64,000 bases of DNA from an uncultured Oscillospiraceae bacterium (lineage in GTDB: Bacteria; Bacillota; Clostridia; Oscillospirales; Ruminococcaceae): assembly GCA_934446455.1 (NCBI GenBank), contig CAKSEE010000009.1:1-64000 (forward strand). The letters run 5' to 3'. Under the pieces are notes generated by a model, which had not been told where the DNA came from, ran no database searches, and saw nothing but the letters and a program-made list of their open reading frames with translations. Below are positions 7,707 through 15,827 of this stretch, piece after piece. Positions within the stretch are counted from its first letter, which is position 1; every line of letters starts with the position of its first letter. A program made the translations under genes and the position numbers.

Positions 7707-9395
7707 CTATGAACGCATCCATTTATTTACACATTTCTGTATTCCGCTATACCAATGATTTTCATCAGTGGCGCTATCACAAAGTGCGATTGCTTCATCT
7801 AGAAACCTTCGTATATCGGAAGGCACAGGGTGCGACTTGTAGTTATAGGAATTATCCACCAGCTTCATAAATTGGTCTAATTCAAGAGGGATTATTTTGG
7901 ATTTACCACCGTAAAGCGAAATAGAAAGATGGTTTAACCCGTAAAAATGTGCCAATGTTGCAGGATTAATTTTAGGAGCGATAAACAGGCAGTATGTTTC
8001 TTTGCCGGAACGCTTTTTTAACTGCCCATAATGTCTGGCAACGGGTTCGCCTTCCATTTCATATTGGCGTTGCCCACGCTGCATTGTTACTTCAACGGAT
8101 AACGAGAAGTCGCCATAACTACATTCAATGTCTGGCATATTACCAGCAGCCGTCGACAGAGGTTGTCCTGAGTCATCAAAATTAAAGTTCCCTTTAATAT
8201 CTCCTCCGTCAAGCATTGTCATCGCTCTCCAAGTGTTATATTCCAACATAAGAGGTGCATCAAAATAGTCGTCAGAGATAATCTCATTATATGTGTCGAT
8301 GATTTCTGAATATAGCGAATATGATTTGATTTCTTCGACTTTATCTCGAATAACATTCTCTTTGTGTTCTGCAACGATTTCATCACGCAAATCTTTAAGA
8401 GCTTCAATGTCAAGAGACATAAGCTCGCGTTTTGTATGATTGCTTATTCGTAGTATTACATCAATGATATTATCTCTATTATCTGTATATAAAGCTGGGG
8501 TGTTTGAAGCAAACAGGTGTGCTTTATATCCATCTAAATCATCAATAAACACAGGATTTCTATCTACGGTTGATAAAATGTAATCAACATCTTTAACTTT
8601 GTCGGCAAAAATGGAAATGCTCCTATTGCTATGAGAGATAGATACAAGACCTGTATACCTCAAATAACGAAAGCAAGCGTCTGCATAGTCGCGCATATTG
8701 CTCTTTTGAGTTTTAATAAAAGTATTCAAGTCTGTTTTATTAGTTTCTCGAGTTTTTGTCATACCATTGGCAATGCGCTCGAAAAATATGTCTTTAACAG
8801 CAGATGTCCAGGTGTCATTCACAAAACGCTTATATTCCCCTATGTGACTGCTTTTATTCTTTCTGAACTGAACAATTTTCCCTTTGATATCATTATACTT
8901 GTGGTAGCTGGTTAGCTGAACAGCAAATATCTTGAATTCATCAAAAGAAAGACAGTCGAGGTCACGAATTAGTCTAATTATTTCAAGATAAGGACGCACA
9001 AAAAATACGCCCTCTGTCTGATTGTTTTCTTTGTGGAACGGCGAGGGCAACTGAAATTTCAGTAATTGACGAAGAAAGACTTCTTGAGGGCGTTTGCCAT
9101 AAACAAGCTCTTTACCTGCTGGCGTCAAAGAAATTGTCGGAGTGAGGTCAATGAACCCTAATGCCTTTGGGGCACGGTTAATCCTATCACGTGCGCTAAA
9201 CGACTTATTTGCAGATGAGCCAGAGCCTTCAAAAAAAGTACTATTTGCCAACTCGTCCATAAACCGTTCTTGCGTGTCGTTGTTCCACTTTTGACCTTCA
9301 AACTTCTCATTAAGCAATTTTATCTCTGGTATCATCTTTATTGGTGTTCGAGGAGAAGTGGTAAAGAACAGCATTTTGCCTTTGATATAAGCCAT
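7707..9395 (-). CDS. Type II restriction endonuclease, AlwI-like family
   Basis: A 562-aa protein resembling AlwI-family endonucleases. The C-terminal third holds the putative PD-(D/E)xK core: MPDIEC with Asp at about 422, then SVEVTM with Glu at about 435, followed by the family-like block YEMEGEPVARHYGQL and YCLFIAP. The N-terminal two thirds are helical and likely bind DNA (RAPKALGFIDL, LTPAGKEL). It starts 13 bp after the methyltransferase stop, so it belongs to the same operon. AlwI recognises GGATC and cuts outside the site; whether this enzyme shares that specificity is unknown. The lysine of the classical motif is replaced by Thr in the segment I can identify, so the active-site reading needs checking. 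Confidence 0.7.
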   Translation of the reverse strand: MAYIKGKMLFFTTSPRTPIKMIPEIKLLNEKFEGQKWNNDTQERFMDELANSTFFEGSGSSANKSFSARDRINRAPKALGFIDLTPTISLTPAGKELVYGKRPQEVFLRQLLKFQLPSPFHKENNQTEGVFFVRPYLEIIRLIRDLDCLSFDEFKIFAVQLTSYHKYNDIKGKIVQFRKNKSSHIGEYKRFVNDTWTSAVKDIFFERIANGMTKTRETNKTDLNTFIKTQKSNMRDYADACFRYLRYTGLVSISHSNRSISIFADKVKDVDYILSTVDRNPVFIDDLDGYKAHLFASNTPALYTDNRDNIIDVILRISNHTKRELMSLDIEALKDLRDEIVAEHKENVIRDKVEEIKSYSLYSEIIDTYNEIISDDYFDAPLMLEYNTWRAMTMLDGGDIKGNFNFDDSGQPLSTAAGNMPDIECSYGDFSLSVEVTMQRGQRQYEMEGEPVARHYGQLKKRSGKETYCLFIAPKINPATLAHFYGLNHLSISLYGGKSKIIPLELDQFMKLVDNSYNYKSHPVPSDIRRFLDEAIALCDSATDENHWYSGIQKCVNKWMRS

Positions 9396-9408
9396 ACAAG
9401 CACCTCTT

Positions 9409-10260
9409 TTAATAGTTCTTCACAACAATATGCATTCTATCATTATTGAAACGATTCTTGATATTTACTGAATAGTTTTTATAGTATTCGTCATATATAT
9501 ACTGTCCGTACAATTCTTCTGTTAAGGGAGTTTTACCGATAATCATCAAGGCTCTGCACGGCAAATTACGAAAATCAGCAGCTAAGCGACGATGTTCAGC
9601 TTCGTCAAAACCATTCATCATATCTATATTGCCGTAGTCGTTAAAAACACAATCATAGGGGGGGTCAAGGAATATAAAATCATCTTCCTGTGCCATATTA
9701 AATATATTGCTATAATCAAGGTTTAATAACTCTGCACCTTGTAAAAGGTCGCTATGTTGTTGAGTAACCAACCGAGTGTTTAAATTGGGATAACGTCCAA
9801 ATGGTACATTATACTCGCCATTATTGTTGTATCGTATCATACCTGAATAAGCAGTTTTATTGATAAAGAAATATACTACACCTTCCATATAATCGGCATT
9901 CTCAGGGTGATTAAAGAAATTTCTCATACGGTAGTATAATTCTTCATTAGCATTCTCTACTCGCTCATCAGGAGTTAATGCTTTAAGCCTGTTATATTCA
10001 GCTTGATTATGTTCATACATTGCTTGAATTGCATCAAGCTGCTCCCTCATAGCAGGATACTGTTCTTTTAGCTGAGTATAAAAAGTCATCAAACGACCAT
10101 TTAAATCATTAAGTATAGCGTTATCAGGCTCAAGATAAAAATATACTGCTCCGCCGCCAAAAAATGGTTCAATATACCTGTTAAAGTCGTCAGGAATATA
10201 TTGTAAGAAGCGTGGGATTTCACGGGACTTTCCACCACGATATTTAAGAACAGGATTCAT
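9409..10260 (-). CDS. DNA adenine methyltransferase, Dam/DpnM family
   Basis: A 283-aa N6-adenine methyltransferase. Residues 6-12 (KYRGGKS) and the SAM-binding motif FFGGGAVY (33-40) are followed by the helical recognition insert and the catalytic DPPYD (199-203), in the alpha-class order of Dam-type enzymes. It would protect sites cut by the endonuclease encoded 13 bp downstream; GATC or a GGATC-like extension is the likely target. It is first in the operon, so methylation precedes cutting on entry into a new host. A promoter lies 115-143 bp upstream. Catalytic motifs appear intact. Confidence 0.88.
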   Translation of the reverse strand: MNPVLKYRGGKSREIPRFLQYIPDDFNRYIEPFFGGGAVYFYLEPDNAILNDLNGRLMTFYTQLKEQYPAMREQLDAIQAMYEHNQAEYNRLKALTPDERVENANEELYYRMRNFFNHPENADYMEGVVYFFINKTAYSGMIRYNNNGEYNVPFGRYPNLNTRLVTQQHSDLLQGAELLNLDYSNIFNMAQEDDFIFLDPPYDCVFNDYGNIDMMNGFDEAEHRRLAADFRNLPCRALMIIGKTPLTEELYGQYIYDEYYKNYSVNIKNRFNNDRMHIVVKNY

Positions 10261-10374
10261 AATTCTGCCTCACTTTCAACATAAATCACAAAAACGATAA
10301 ACAGGCATACGCCACGTGTTTGAGTTTTGTGTATTTTGACAATTGATCGTATGAAAAATAATACACTTTATATG

Positions 10375-10403
10375 ATTATAGCATATTTTTTTGAAGAATA
10401 CAA
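10375..10403 (-). promoter_or_regulatory. Promoter of the restriction-modification/NTPase operon
   Basis: On the minus strand TTGTAT and TATAAT are 17 bp apart. Transcription would start near 10368, leaving an untranslated leader of about 108 bases before the methyltransferase ATG. The leader contains no obvious terminator, but its length leaves room for control by a regulator or the methyltransferase itself. Confidence 0.7.
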
Positions 10404-10475
10404 CACAATTTTGAAAAATATATAAAACGCATTACAATATAGGTTTGAAATGATACATATCCTTGACGTGATAAT

Positions 10476-11840
10476 TTAGCGCTTTACCCCTTTCGTCCTC
10501 GCCGTCAAAAACTCCTGCAGCTTCTCTGCCAATCCTAAAGACTTAATAAAATCCATAATCTTGTCGATTTGCCGCTGAAGATTATCTCGTTCCGAACGTA
10601 GCTTTGATATAGCCATTTGACCATAGACCGATTGTAGTCTGCCGTTTTCGTTTCGTAGATTTGCGTTCTGTGCTGATAAATCGGTGTTTACGGTAGTGAG
10701 CTGCTCATTTTCCTTTTTCAGCTTTGCGATTTCACTCGTCAGCTCGCTCTCCCTGTTCTCGACTGCTATCTGTTTCCTTGCAAGATCGGTCAGAGTGCCA
10801 TAGTCCTCACGGGACAGCGTAACCTTTCCGCCGAACATAGTTTTTCCTGTTTCAATCTCACTGATAGATTTTAGTTTTGCAGCCTTTTTAGCGCTTGCTT
10901 CAAGCAGGCTTTGCTTGTCGGCAAGCTCGGCGGCGGTCTGGGTAAGGGCAGAGGACTTTTCCTCAATCTGCTCGTCCAATTGAGCAACGGCGGCATTCTT
11001 CTCCTGATACTGCTCCTCCAACCTGTCGATTATTTCATCAACCTGGGTTCGCAGTTCCTCACGGTGCTTCAGCAGCTTGTCCGCGCATTCAGCTCGCTCA
11101 TCAAGACGGGAGACTTCCTCTTTCTTCTTCTCGACCTGCTCCTTGACTTTTGCGTACTCCTTGTACTGCTCAACAATCAAACTGCCGCGGGACTTTTCGG
11201 GTGCAGCGATCTGTATTCCGTGCTGTGCGCAAATCTCCGTCAGAACTTTGCACTCTGCTTCACGCCAGCGGGCAATGGTTTCCTTGCCGCTTCCGTAACC
11301 CATTTCTTTCAGAGCCTGTGCAATTCCGTTTCGGGTATCCACACCGTTTTTGTAATGTCCGACAGGTATGTAGTCGATATGCAGGTGCGGAGTAGCCTCA
11401 TCAAGGTGGAGAACAGCGTTGAACACATAGAAATTCGGGTTGCGTTTCTGAAAGCCCTGCATATACTCGTTTAGGCAAGTGGCAGCGATTTCAGCATCAG
11501 GAGTTCCAATACCGGTGTTCTTCATATCGCCGATCTGCACCACATCTTCATAAAAGCTCTTGCGTTTATCGGCGGCGGTAACGACGGATTGCGAGATGTC
11601 ACGCTTGAAAATGTGACGGAAATAGCTCATTTTTATTTTACGGTCGGCTCGCTTCTGCTTTGCATTGTAACGCTCAACAGCAGCTCCAAATAGGCGGTCA
11701 TACGCTTCCTCAATAGGCTGCTGCATGAAAACTATATTGTTCTTTGTCCGAGTGTCGTCCACATTCTTGGCGTTGAATTTACGGTTGTTATGGGTAAGGC
11801 TGCCCTTTCCCTGACAATGAGAGAGGCGTTTTTCACTCAT
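10476..11840 (-). CDS. MobV-family relaxase (plasmid recombination/mobilization protein)
   Basis: A 454-aa relaxase that would nick the element's oriT and lead the strand into a helper's conjugation channel. Residues 1-160 form the Mob_Pre domain, with the metal-binding motif HLDEATPHLH at 145-154 and an N-terminal segment (FNAKNVDDTRTKNNIVF) typical of motif I. Residues about 200-440 are a long coiled coil (EKKKEEVSRLDERAE). The start is placed at 11840 because AAAGGAG precedes it; the upstream extension to 11909 runs through the oriT-like palindromes. Its C-terminus matches the fossil at 4640-4900. Catalytic residues look intact. Confidence 0.85.
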   Translation of the reverse strand: MSEKRLSHCQGKGSLTHNNRKFNAKNVDDTRTKNNIVFMQQPIEEAYDRLFGAAVERYNAKQKRADRKIKMSYFRHIFKRDISQSVVTAADKRKSFYEDVVQIGDMKNTGIGTPDAEIAATCLNEYMQGFQKRNPNFYVFNAVLHLDEATPHLHIDYIPVGHYKNGVDTRNGIAQALKEMGYGSGKETIARWREAECKVLTEICAQHGIQIAAPEKSRGSLIVEQYKEYAKVKEQVEKKKEEVSRLDERAECADKLLKHREELRTQVDEIIDRLEEQYQEKNAAVAQLDEQIEEKSSALTQTAAELADKQSLLEASAKKAAKLKSISEIETGKTMFGGKVTLSREDYGTLTDLARKQIAVENRESELTSEIAKLKKENEQLTTVNTDLSAQNANLRNENGRLQSVYGQMAISKLRSERDNLQRQIDKIMDFIKSLGLAEKLQEFLTARTKGVKR

Positions 11841-11870
11841 AGGTAAATCTCCTTTCGCTGCGGTATTCTT

Positions 11871-11966
11871 ACTGTTGTGCCAACAGTAACGCCATAATAC
11901 CCTTGACATTGATTACATCAACATCAAGGGTACGGCGCTCTCCGAGGGACAAAGGGAGAACCCTTT
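11871..11966. other. Probable oriT region upstream of the relaxase gene
   Basis: Three inverted repeats are packed before the mob gene: ACTGTTG-TGC-CAACAGT (11871-11887), a 31-bp structure with arms CCCTTGA/TCAAGGG and TTGAT/ATCAA (11900-11930), and AAAGGG-AGAA-CCCTTT (11951-11966). MobV elements usually carry oriT as inverted repeats just upstream of mob, so this is the natural candidate. The nick site was not identified. Confidence 0.6.
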
Positions 11967-12073
11967 GCAAACCCCACCCTTGCTTCATGCCTATTCTTCC
12001 TTCACGCAACGAAACTGTTGCTTTTTCAAAACTGAAAAGAAGGATAATTCTGCCTGCCGAAGTCAGGCTCTTG

Positions 12074-12370
12074 TTATTCACGGCACTGCAAAACGACCTG
12101 CTCCATAATCTCATGCTCAACAATCAGTGACCGTGTTTTCTCCCATGCGACGATTTCTACATAAGTTTTCGGGCGAGGATTCTGCGCTGCGTACTGCTTT
12201 CGCAGCAGCTCCCACATCTGCCAAGCCTCCCGGTCGATCAGACGAGGGATAACCTCACACCTGCCATTTGCTTTCAGCTGTAAGATTTCATCGGGGTAGT
12301 TCGTTTTCATAAACCGCCGCCATGCTGCGCCCCAGCGGTCGATTGGCGTGTTCATAAGTTCTTCGTTCAT
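12074..12370 (-). CDS. TnpV-like transposon protein
   Basis: A 98-aa protein with the spacing of conserved residues seen in TnpV-type proteins of Clostridial transposons: a WG-x-RF-K segment (RWGAAWRRFMKTNYP), IDREAWQMWELLRKQ in the middle and an acidic C-terminal helix (IVEHEIMEQVV). The start at 12370 is chosen because GAAAGGA precedes it; the longer frame to 12481 would translate the GTGACG repeat region. Function of the family is unknown. It lies between the helicase and relaxase genes, all leftward. Confidence 0.5.
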   Translation of the reverse strand: MNEELMNTPIDRWGAAWRRFMKTNYPDEILQLKANGRCEVIPRLIDREAWQMWELLRKQYAAQNPRPKTYVEIVAWEKTRSLIVEHEIMEQVVLQCRE

Positions 12371-12398
12371 GGTAATTATCCTTTCTACGTACATCAGC

Positions 12399-12482
12399 GT
12401 GACGGTCGTGACGATGGTGACGGTATTTTTGAGATAGGGCAGGGTATGTAAAACATAGTCACGGTCGTCACACATCGTCACG
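12399..12482. repeat. GTGACG/CGTCAC iteron-like cluster
   Basis: GTGACG occurs at 12399, 12408 and 12417 (9-bp period), and its reverse complement CGTCAC at 12466 and 12476, around an AT-richer centre. The cluster overlaps the end of the RepA-like helicase gene. Iteron-like repeats next to a replication helicase suggest a replication origin for the excised circle. This is inferred from pattern and position. Confidence 0.4.
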
Positions 12483-13608
12483 CTTTCAGTTTCAACGTAA
12501 CGCTTCTGCCGCTGTGAGTGCGGCTTGTAGCATAAGTTATGTTGTATTCGTTAAGCAGACGTCCTGCCGTGACATTGAGTTTGAGTGTAAGCACATTCGG
12601 TTTCAAATCCGTACCGAGCCGTTCAGCCAGTTCCGTAGCCGTACCGGACCATTCGGGATTATCCGCCGTGATGAACTGCGAAATGGATTCGAGTATTGAG
12701 TCCGGTGGCTCTTTCCAGAGTTCCGTTTCAGCAGTTTCAAAGTCCCAGTATAGCTTTTCCTCATTTCTGACAAGCATTATCTTCTGGTCTTGCTGGTCAC
12801 GACCGGATATTTCAAGAGTTGCCTTGTTAGAGATGCGCCTGTCCTTGTAGAGCAGAAATGCACCGTCAGCAGCGCCAAGCAGTCCATTTGTTCCCGAAAT
12901 CATATCAAAGGTATCTTCCGACTTCTGTTTGCGGGTGTGATGAACGAGGAGCAAGCAAATCTTATAACTGTCTGCAAACTGTTTCAGCTGCGTGATTATC
13001 TCATAATCTGACGCATAGCTAAAGCTGTCATTACCGTCCTCCCGAACTTTCTGAAATGTGTCTATGATGATAAGTGAAGTGTACGGGTGTTCGCTGATAA
13101 AGCCTTGCAGCTGTTCGTTTAAACCTTTTCCGAGATGATTAGCGGTAACGGAGAAATGCAAATTTGGAGTATTTTCTGTCCCGAACATTCGGTACAAGCG
13201 TTCCTGCAAGCGGCGGTAATCGTCCTCCAGCGCAAGGTACAGCACCGTTCCTTTGCGCACTGTGTAGTTCCATAGATTTGTGCCTGTGCTGACGTGATAG
13301 GCGAGCTGGAGCATGAAAAAGCTCTTTCCGACCTTGGGTGCGCCCACGAACAGGTAAACTCCTGCGTAAAGCAGACCGTCAATTAAAGGCTGTTTCTTGT
13401 CGTAGATGTTGTTGTACAGCTCAGTCATTGAGATAGTAGGAAGATATGTCGGGTCGAGCATTCTTTTCATCATCAGCTCGAAGTTATCTTCAGAGCTATT
13501 GAAATCTGCCGAGTTTTCTGTTATACTATTAGTGCAATCCATTTGCAAAGGCTGCTCCGCACCTATTGCCGTAGGTACATAAGGAGCAGTCTTTTCCTTT
13601 TCAGCCAT
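12478..13608 (-). CDS. RepA-like hexameric helicase (AAA_25/RecA fold)
   Basis: A 376-aa RecA-fold ATPase. Walker A GAPKVGKS lies at about 89-96, preceded by the typical GLLYAGVYLFVG lead-in; Walker B is SLIIIDTF near 170, then LLLVHHTRK, a motif of RSF1010 RepA-like helicases. The C-terminal 80 residues look like a winged-helix domain (TATELAERLGTDLKPNVLT). It overlaps the integrase gene by 8 bases and shares its transcript. The start at 13608 (MAEKEK) is preferred because GGCGGTGA precedes it. It would unwind DNA for replication of the excised element, possibly at the adjacent repeat cluster. Confidence 0.75.
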   Translation of the reverse strand: MAEKEKTAPYVPTAIGAEQPLQMDCTNSITENSADFNSSEDNFELMMKRMLDPTYLPTISMTELYNNIYDKKQPLIDGLLYAGVYLFVGAPKVGKSFFMLQLAYHVSTGTNLWNYTVRKGTVLYLALEDDYRRLQERLYRMFGTENTPNLHFSVTANHLGKGLNEQLQGFISEHPYTSLIIIDTFQKVREDGNDSFSYASDYEIITQLKQFADSYKICLLLVHHTRKQKSEDTFDMISGTNGLLGAADGAFLLYKDRRISNKATLEISGRDQQDQKIMLVRNEEKLYWDFETAETELWKEPPDSILESISQFITADNPEWSGTATELAERLGTDLKPNVLTLKLNVTAGRLLNEYNITYATSRTHSGRSVTLKLKA

Positions 13609-14677
13609 TATCATCACCGCCGTTCTTCATAAGCTCATCCAGCTTTGCAGAGAGCTTTTCCTGCTTGTTCGGATAGAGGTGAGCATACACCTGCATTGTA
13701 GTTTCGACTCGCTCATGTCCCAAACGCTCGGCTATTTCAAGCGGCGGTATTCCCAGTTCATACAGCAAGGCGCAGTGGCTGTGCCGAATGTCGTGCAGCC
13801 TAATGCGCTTAACACCGCTTTTCTCGCAGCCACGCTTCATTTCGTGGTGTAGGTAATGCTTGGTGAAAGGGAATATTCTGTCGTTATCTCCGATTTCGTA
13901 AAGACTGTCGCAGTATTCTTTCAGCAATGAACAAAGAAAGTCGGGAATTGAAATGATGCGATTGCTTTTCGGAGTTTTGGGCGGTGTAATAACATCTCTG
14001 TCGCCAAGACGTTGATAGGACTTGTTTACAGTCAAGGTTTTCGCCGTGAAATCAAGGTCGGCGGTAGTAAGCGCCATAAGCTCGCCAATTCTTAACCCCG
14101 TCCAGAACAGCGTGTTGTAAGCTACATAAGCCATAGGTTTATCGGCAACGCACTCCACGAACTTCGTGAACTCGTCCTTTGTCCAGAAGTTCATCTCCTC
14201 GGCTTTGTTTTTGCCGATTGCTCCCGCCTTTGAGCAGGGGTTGGACTGTAAATCGTAATACTTGACGGCATAGTTGAAAATCGCGTTGAGCTGATTGTAA
14301 ACGGTTTTCATATAGGTCTGCGAATAGCCTTTTGCAAGCATCTCGTTCTCCCAAGCGATAATGTTTGCGGGAGATATTTCGGTAATTTTCTTTAAGCCAA
14401 AATACGGCATTATTTTCAAGTCGATTATGTAGTGCTTTGTACGCAGTGTGTTCTCACGCAGGCGAGGGGAAATGCTCTTGAAATACATCTCCGTGAAATC
14501 CGCAAAAGTGATGTTCAGGTCGGCTTTCTGCTCGGCAAGGAACGTTCTCAGCCATTCTTCCGCTTCACGCTTTGTTTCAAAGCCACGCTTCATCGTTTCC
14601 CTGCGCTTGCCCTGCCAGTCGGTGTAACGAAAGCGTATGTACCATTTTCCTGTTTTCGGGTCTTTCTTTGCTCTCAT
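13601..14677 (-). CDS. Tyrosine recombinase / integrase of the guaA element
   Basis: A 358-aa integrase with an N-terminal arm-binding domain (1-55, KKDPKTGKWYIRFRY), a SAM-like core-binding domain (about 65-150) and a catalytic domain. All catalytic residues are visible: Arg196 (TGLRIGEL), His295 and Arg298 (HDIRH), His321 (LGHE) and Tyr331 (VYAHLYP). The start at 14677 is set by GGGAGGTG and overlaps the stop of the excisionase-like gene (TAATG). Its position at one end next to guaA, together with the duplicated guaA core, shows it catalysed insertion at the 3' end of guaA, a known hot spot for islands. Confidence 0.92.
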   Translation of the reverse strand: MRAKKDPKTGKWYIRFRYTDWQGKRRETMKRGFETKREAEEWLRTFLAEQKADLNITFADFTEMYFKSISPRLRENTLRTKHYIIDLKIMPYFGLKKITEISPANIIAWENEMLAKGYSQTYMKTVYNQLNAIFNYAVKYYDLQSNPCSKAGAIGKNKAEEMNFWTKDEFTKFVECVADKPMAYVAYNTLFWTGLRIGELMALTTADLDFTAKTLTVNKSYQRLGDRDVITPPKTPKSNRIISIPDFLCSLLKEYCDSLYEIGDNDRIFPFTKHYLHHEMKRGCEKSGVKRIRLHDIRHSHCALLYELGIPPLEIAERLGHERVETTMQVYAHLYPNKQEKLSAKLDELMKNGGDDNG

Positions 14678-14883
14678 TATTCGGCACCTCCCTCTGCCTT
14701 GAGCGAGAAACCGTAAAGGCACTTCTCAAGGTATGCTCTGGGCAGTTTGCCGGCTATCGTAAGGTATCCCTGTTTTTTCAGCTCGGTGTTCATCGCTCGA
14801 ATGAGCTTGTAGGCGTGACCGTTCGATACGCCCATTACCTGTGCCAGCTCCGGCGCTGTGATGTAGATACTCTGATTACTCAT
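14677..14883 (-). CDS. Excisionase-like small HTH protein
   Basis: A 68-aa basic protein with a winged-helix/MerR-like HTH segment at its N-terminus (YITAPELAQVMGVSNGHAYKL) and a basic second half (LKKQGYLTIAGKLPRAYLEK). It precedes the integrase and overlaps it by one base, the usual xis-int order. AAAGGAGG lies upstream. It would bend attachment DNA to favour excision. A purely regulatory role cannot be excluded. Confidence 0.65.
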   Translation of the reverse strand: MSNQSIYITAPELAQVMGVSNGHAYKLIRAMNTELKKQGYLTIAGKLPRAYLEKCLYGFSLKAEGGAE

Positions 14884-14937
14884 TGGAAACCTCCTTTTCT
14901 TTATAGCAGGATATTTAATATATATCGCTGTAAATAT

Positions 14938-14966
14938 ATATTAGCACAATATTATATTGTTGTCAA
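14938..14966 (-). promoter_or_regulatory. Promoter of the xis-int-rep operon
   Basis: On the minus strand TTGACA and TAATAT are separated by 17 bp, giving a start near 14932 and a leader of about 50 bases. The -35 lies 7 bp from the operator-like repeats shared with the divergent regulator. Confidence 0.8.
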
Positions 14967-14972
14967 TAGATT

Positions 14973-15024
14973 TATCTATAATTTTCAAATAATACTTGAA
15001 TTTTTTATAGATATGTGTTATCAT
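14973..15024 (+). promoter_or_regulatory. Promoter and operator of the divergent XRE regulator
   Basis: TTGAAT (14996-15001) and TATCAT (15019-15024) are 17 bp apart. Two nested inverted repeats surround the -35: TATCTATAA (14973) with TTATAGATA (15005), and TTCAA (14984) with TTGAA (14996). They lie between the two divergent promoters, so one bound dimer or tetramer could control both the regulator and the xis-int operon. Confidence 0.7.
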
Positions 15025-15058
15025 AAATATAAATTCAAATATTCAGAGGTATAATACT

Positions 15059-15661
15059 ATGTCAGAAGTAAGATTTGGTGAGCGTATTCGTACAATTCGC
15101 AAGAACGCAGGTTGCAGTCAGAAAGAGTTCTGTTCGGTTCTGGACATACCGCAGTCCACGCTGTCGGCATACGAAACGGACAGAATGCAGCCTACGGTTG
15201 CTACTCTTATAAATATAGCTACAAAGTATAATGTATCTATGGACTGGCTCTGCGGTATAGAAAAGAGCGTTCCCGGTTTTGGAACAGTAGGGGAGGCTCT
15301 GTCGGCGGTGTATGATTTAGCGGAGATAGAGGGTCTGAAGATAGACTTCACCATAAACGACCATTTACCTAATGATATCGAAACCGATACAGAGAAGTGG
15401 TCTGTGCAGCTGACGGTTTACGGAAACGACAGCGCAAACCCGCATAATGCCGATTTCTGCAACGGGGTAAGGCAGATTTCCGATAACATCAGCGATCTGG
15501 AGTCCTACTCAATTTCCGCAGAAACCTACCAAGCTGAAAAAGAAAGAATGAGAGATTATTACAGCGCTCCCATTTCTAAAAAAGACTTTCCGGAGCTGTC
15601 CCGCGAGGAACGACAGGCAAAGCACATCGAATGGGTCAAGCAACATCTGAACGACAAGTAA
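15059..15661 (+). CDS. XRE-family repressor of the element
   Basis: A 200-aa regulator with an N-terminal HTH_3 domain (residues about 5-62: FGERIRTIRKNAGCSQKEF, then SQKEFCSVLDIPQSTLSAYE). A helical C-terminal part of about 130 residues has no recognised motif and may bind a ligand or multimerise. It reads divergently from xis-int and lies between them and guaA. The palindromic sites between the promoters are its likely operator. It probably keeps the integrase silent until induction; the inducing signal is unknown. Confidence 0.8.
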   Translation: MSEVRFGERIRTIRKNAGCSQKEFCSVLDIPQSTLSAYETDRMQPTVATLINIATKYNVSMDWLCGIEKSVPGFGTVGEALSAVYDLAEIEGLKIDFTINDHLPNDIETDTEKWSVQLTVYGNDSANPHNADFCNGVRQISDNISDLESYSISAETYQAEKERMRDYYSAPISKKDFPELSREERQAKHIEWVKQHLNDK

Positions 15662-15673
15662 AAATGCATAACA

Positions 15674-15703
15674 AAAGAGCCGCTGCAATCGCAACGGCTC
15701 TTT
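15674..15703 (+). terminator. Terminator of the element's repressor gene
   Basis: AAAGAGCCG and CGGCTCTTT form a perfect 9-bp stem around a 12-base loop, flanked by A and T runs on both sides. It can act in both directions and would also limit read-through from guaA into the element. Confidence 0.75.
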
Positions 15704-15751
15704 ATCATAATAGTATTAAATTGTCTTGTATCGGGACAATATAGAATATTT

Positions 15752-15771
15752 GCGGTCAAAGTGCGGTCAAA
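15752..15771 (+). repeat. Arm-type repeats at the guaA-proximal end
   Basis: GCGGTCAAA occurs at 15752 and 15763, 11 bp apart (one helical turn), about 63 bp from the attachment core. A matching pair (GAGGTCAAA/GCGGTCAGG) lies at 5177-5196 inside the other end. They are candidate arm sites for the integrase N-terminal domain or excisionase sites. Confidence 0.55.
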
Positions 15772-15827
15772 AACTAAATCGAAACCTTGAAAACGGCTCT
15801 ACTGCGCGGTTTATTGAGGGTTGGGGT

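Noticed and set aside
11869..12123. 84-codon minus-strand frame upstream of the relaxase
   Set aside because: It lies over the palindromes of the probable oriT and has no convincing ribosome site.
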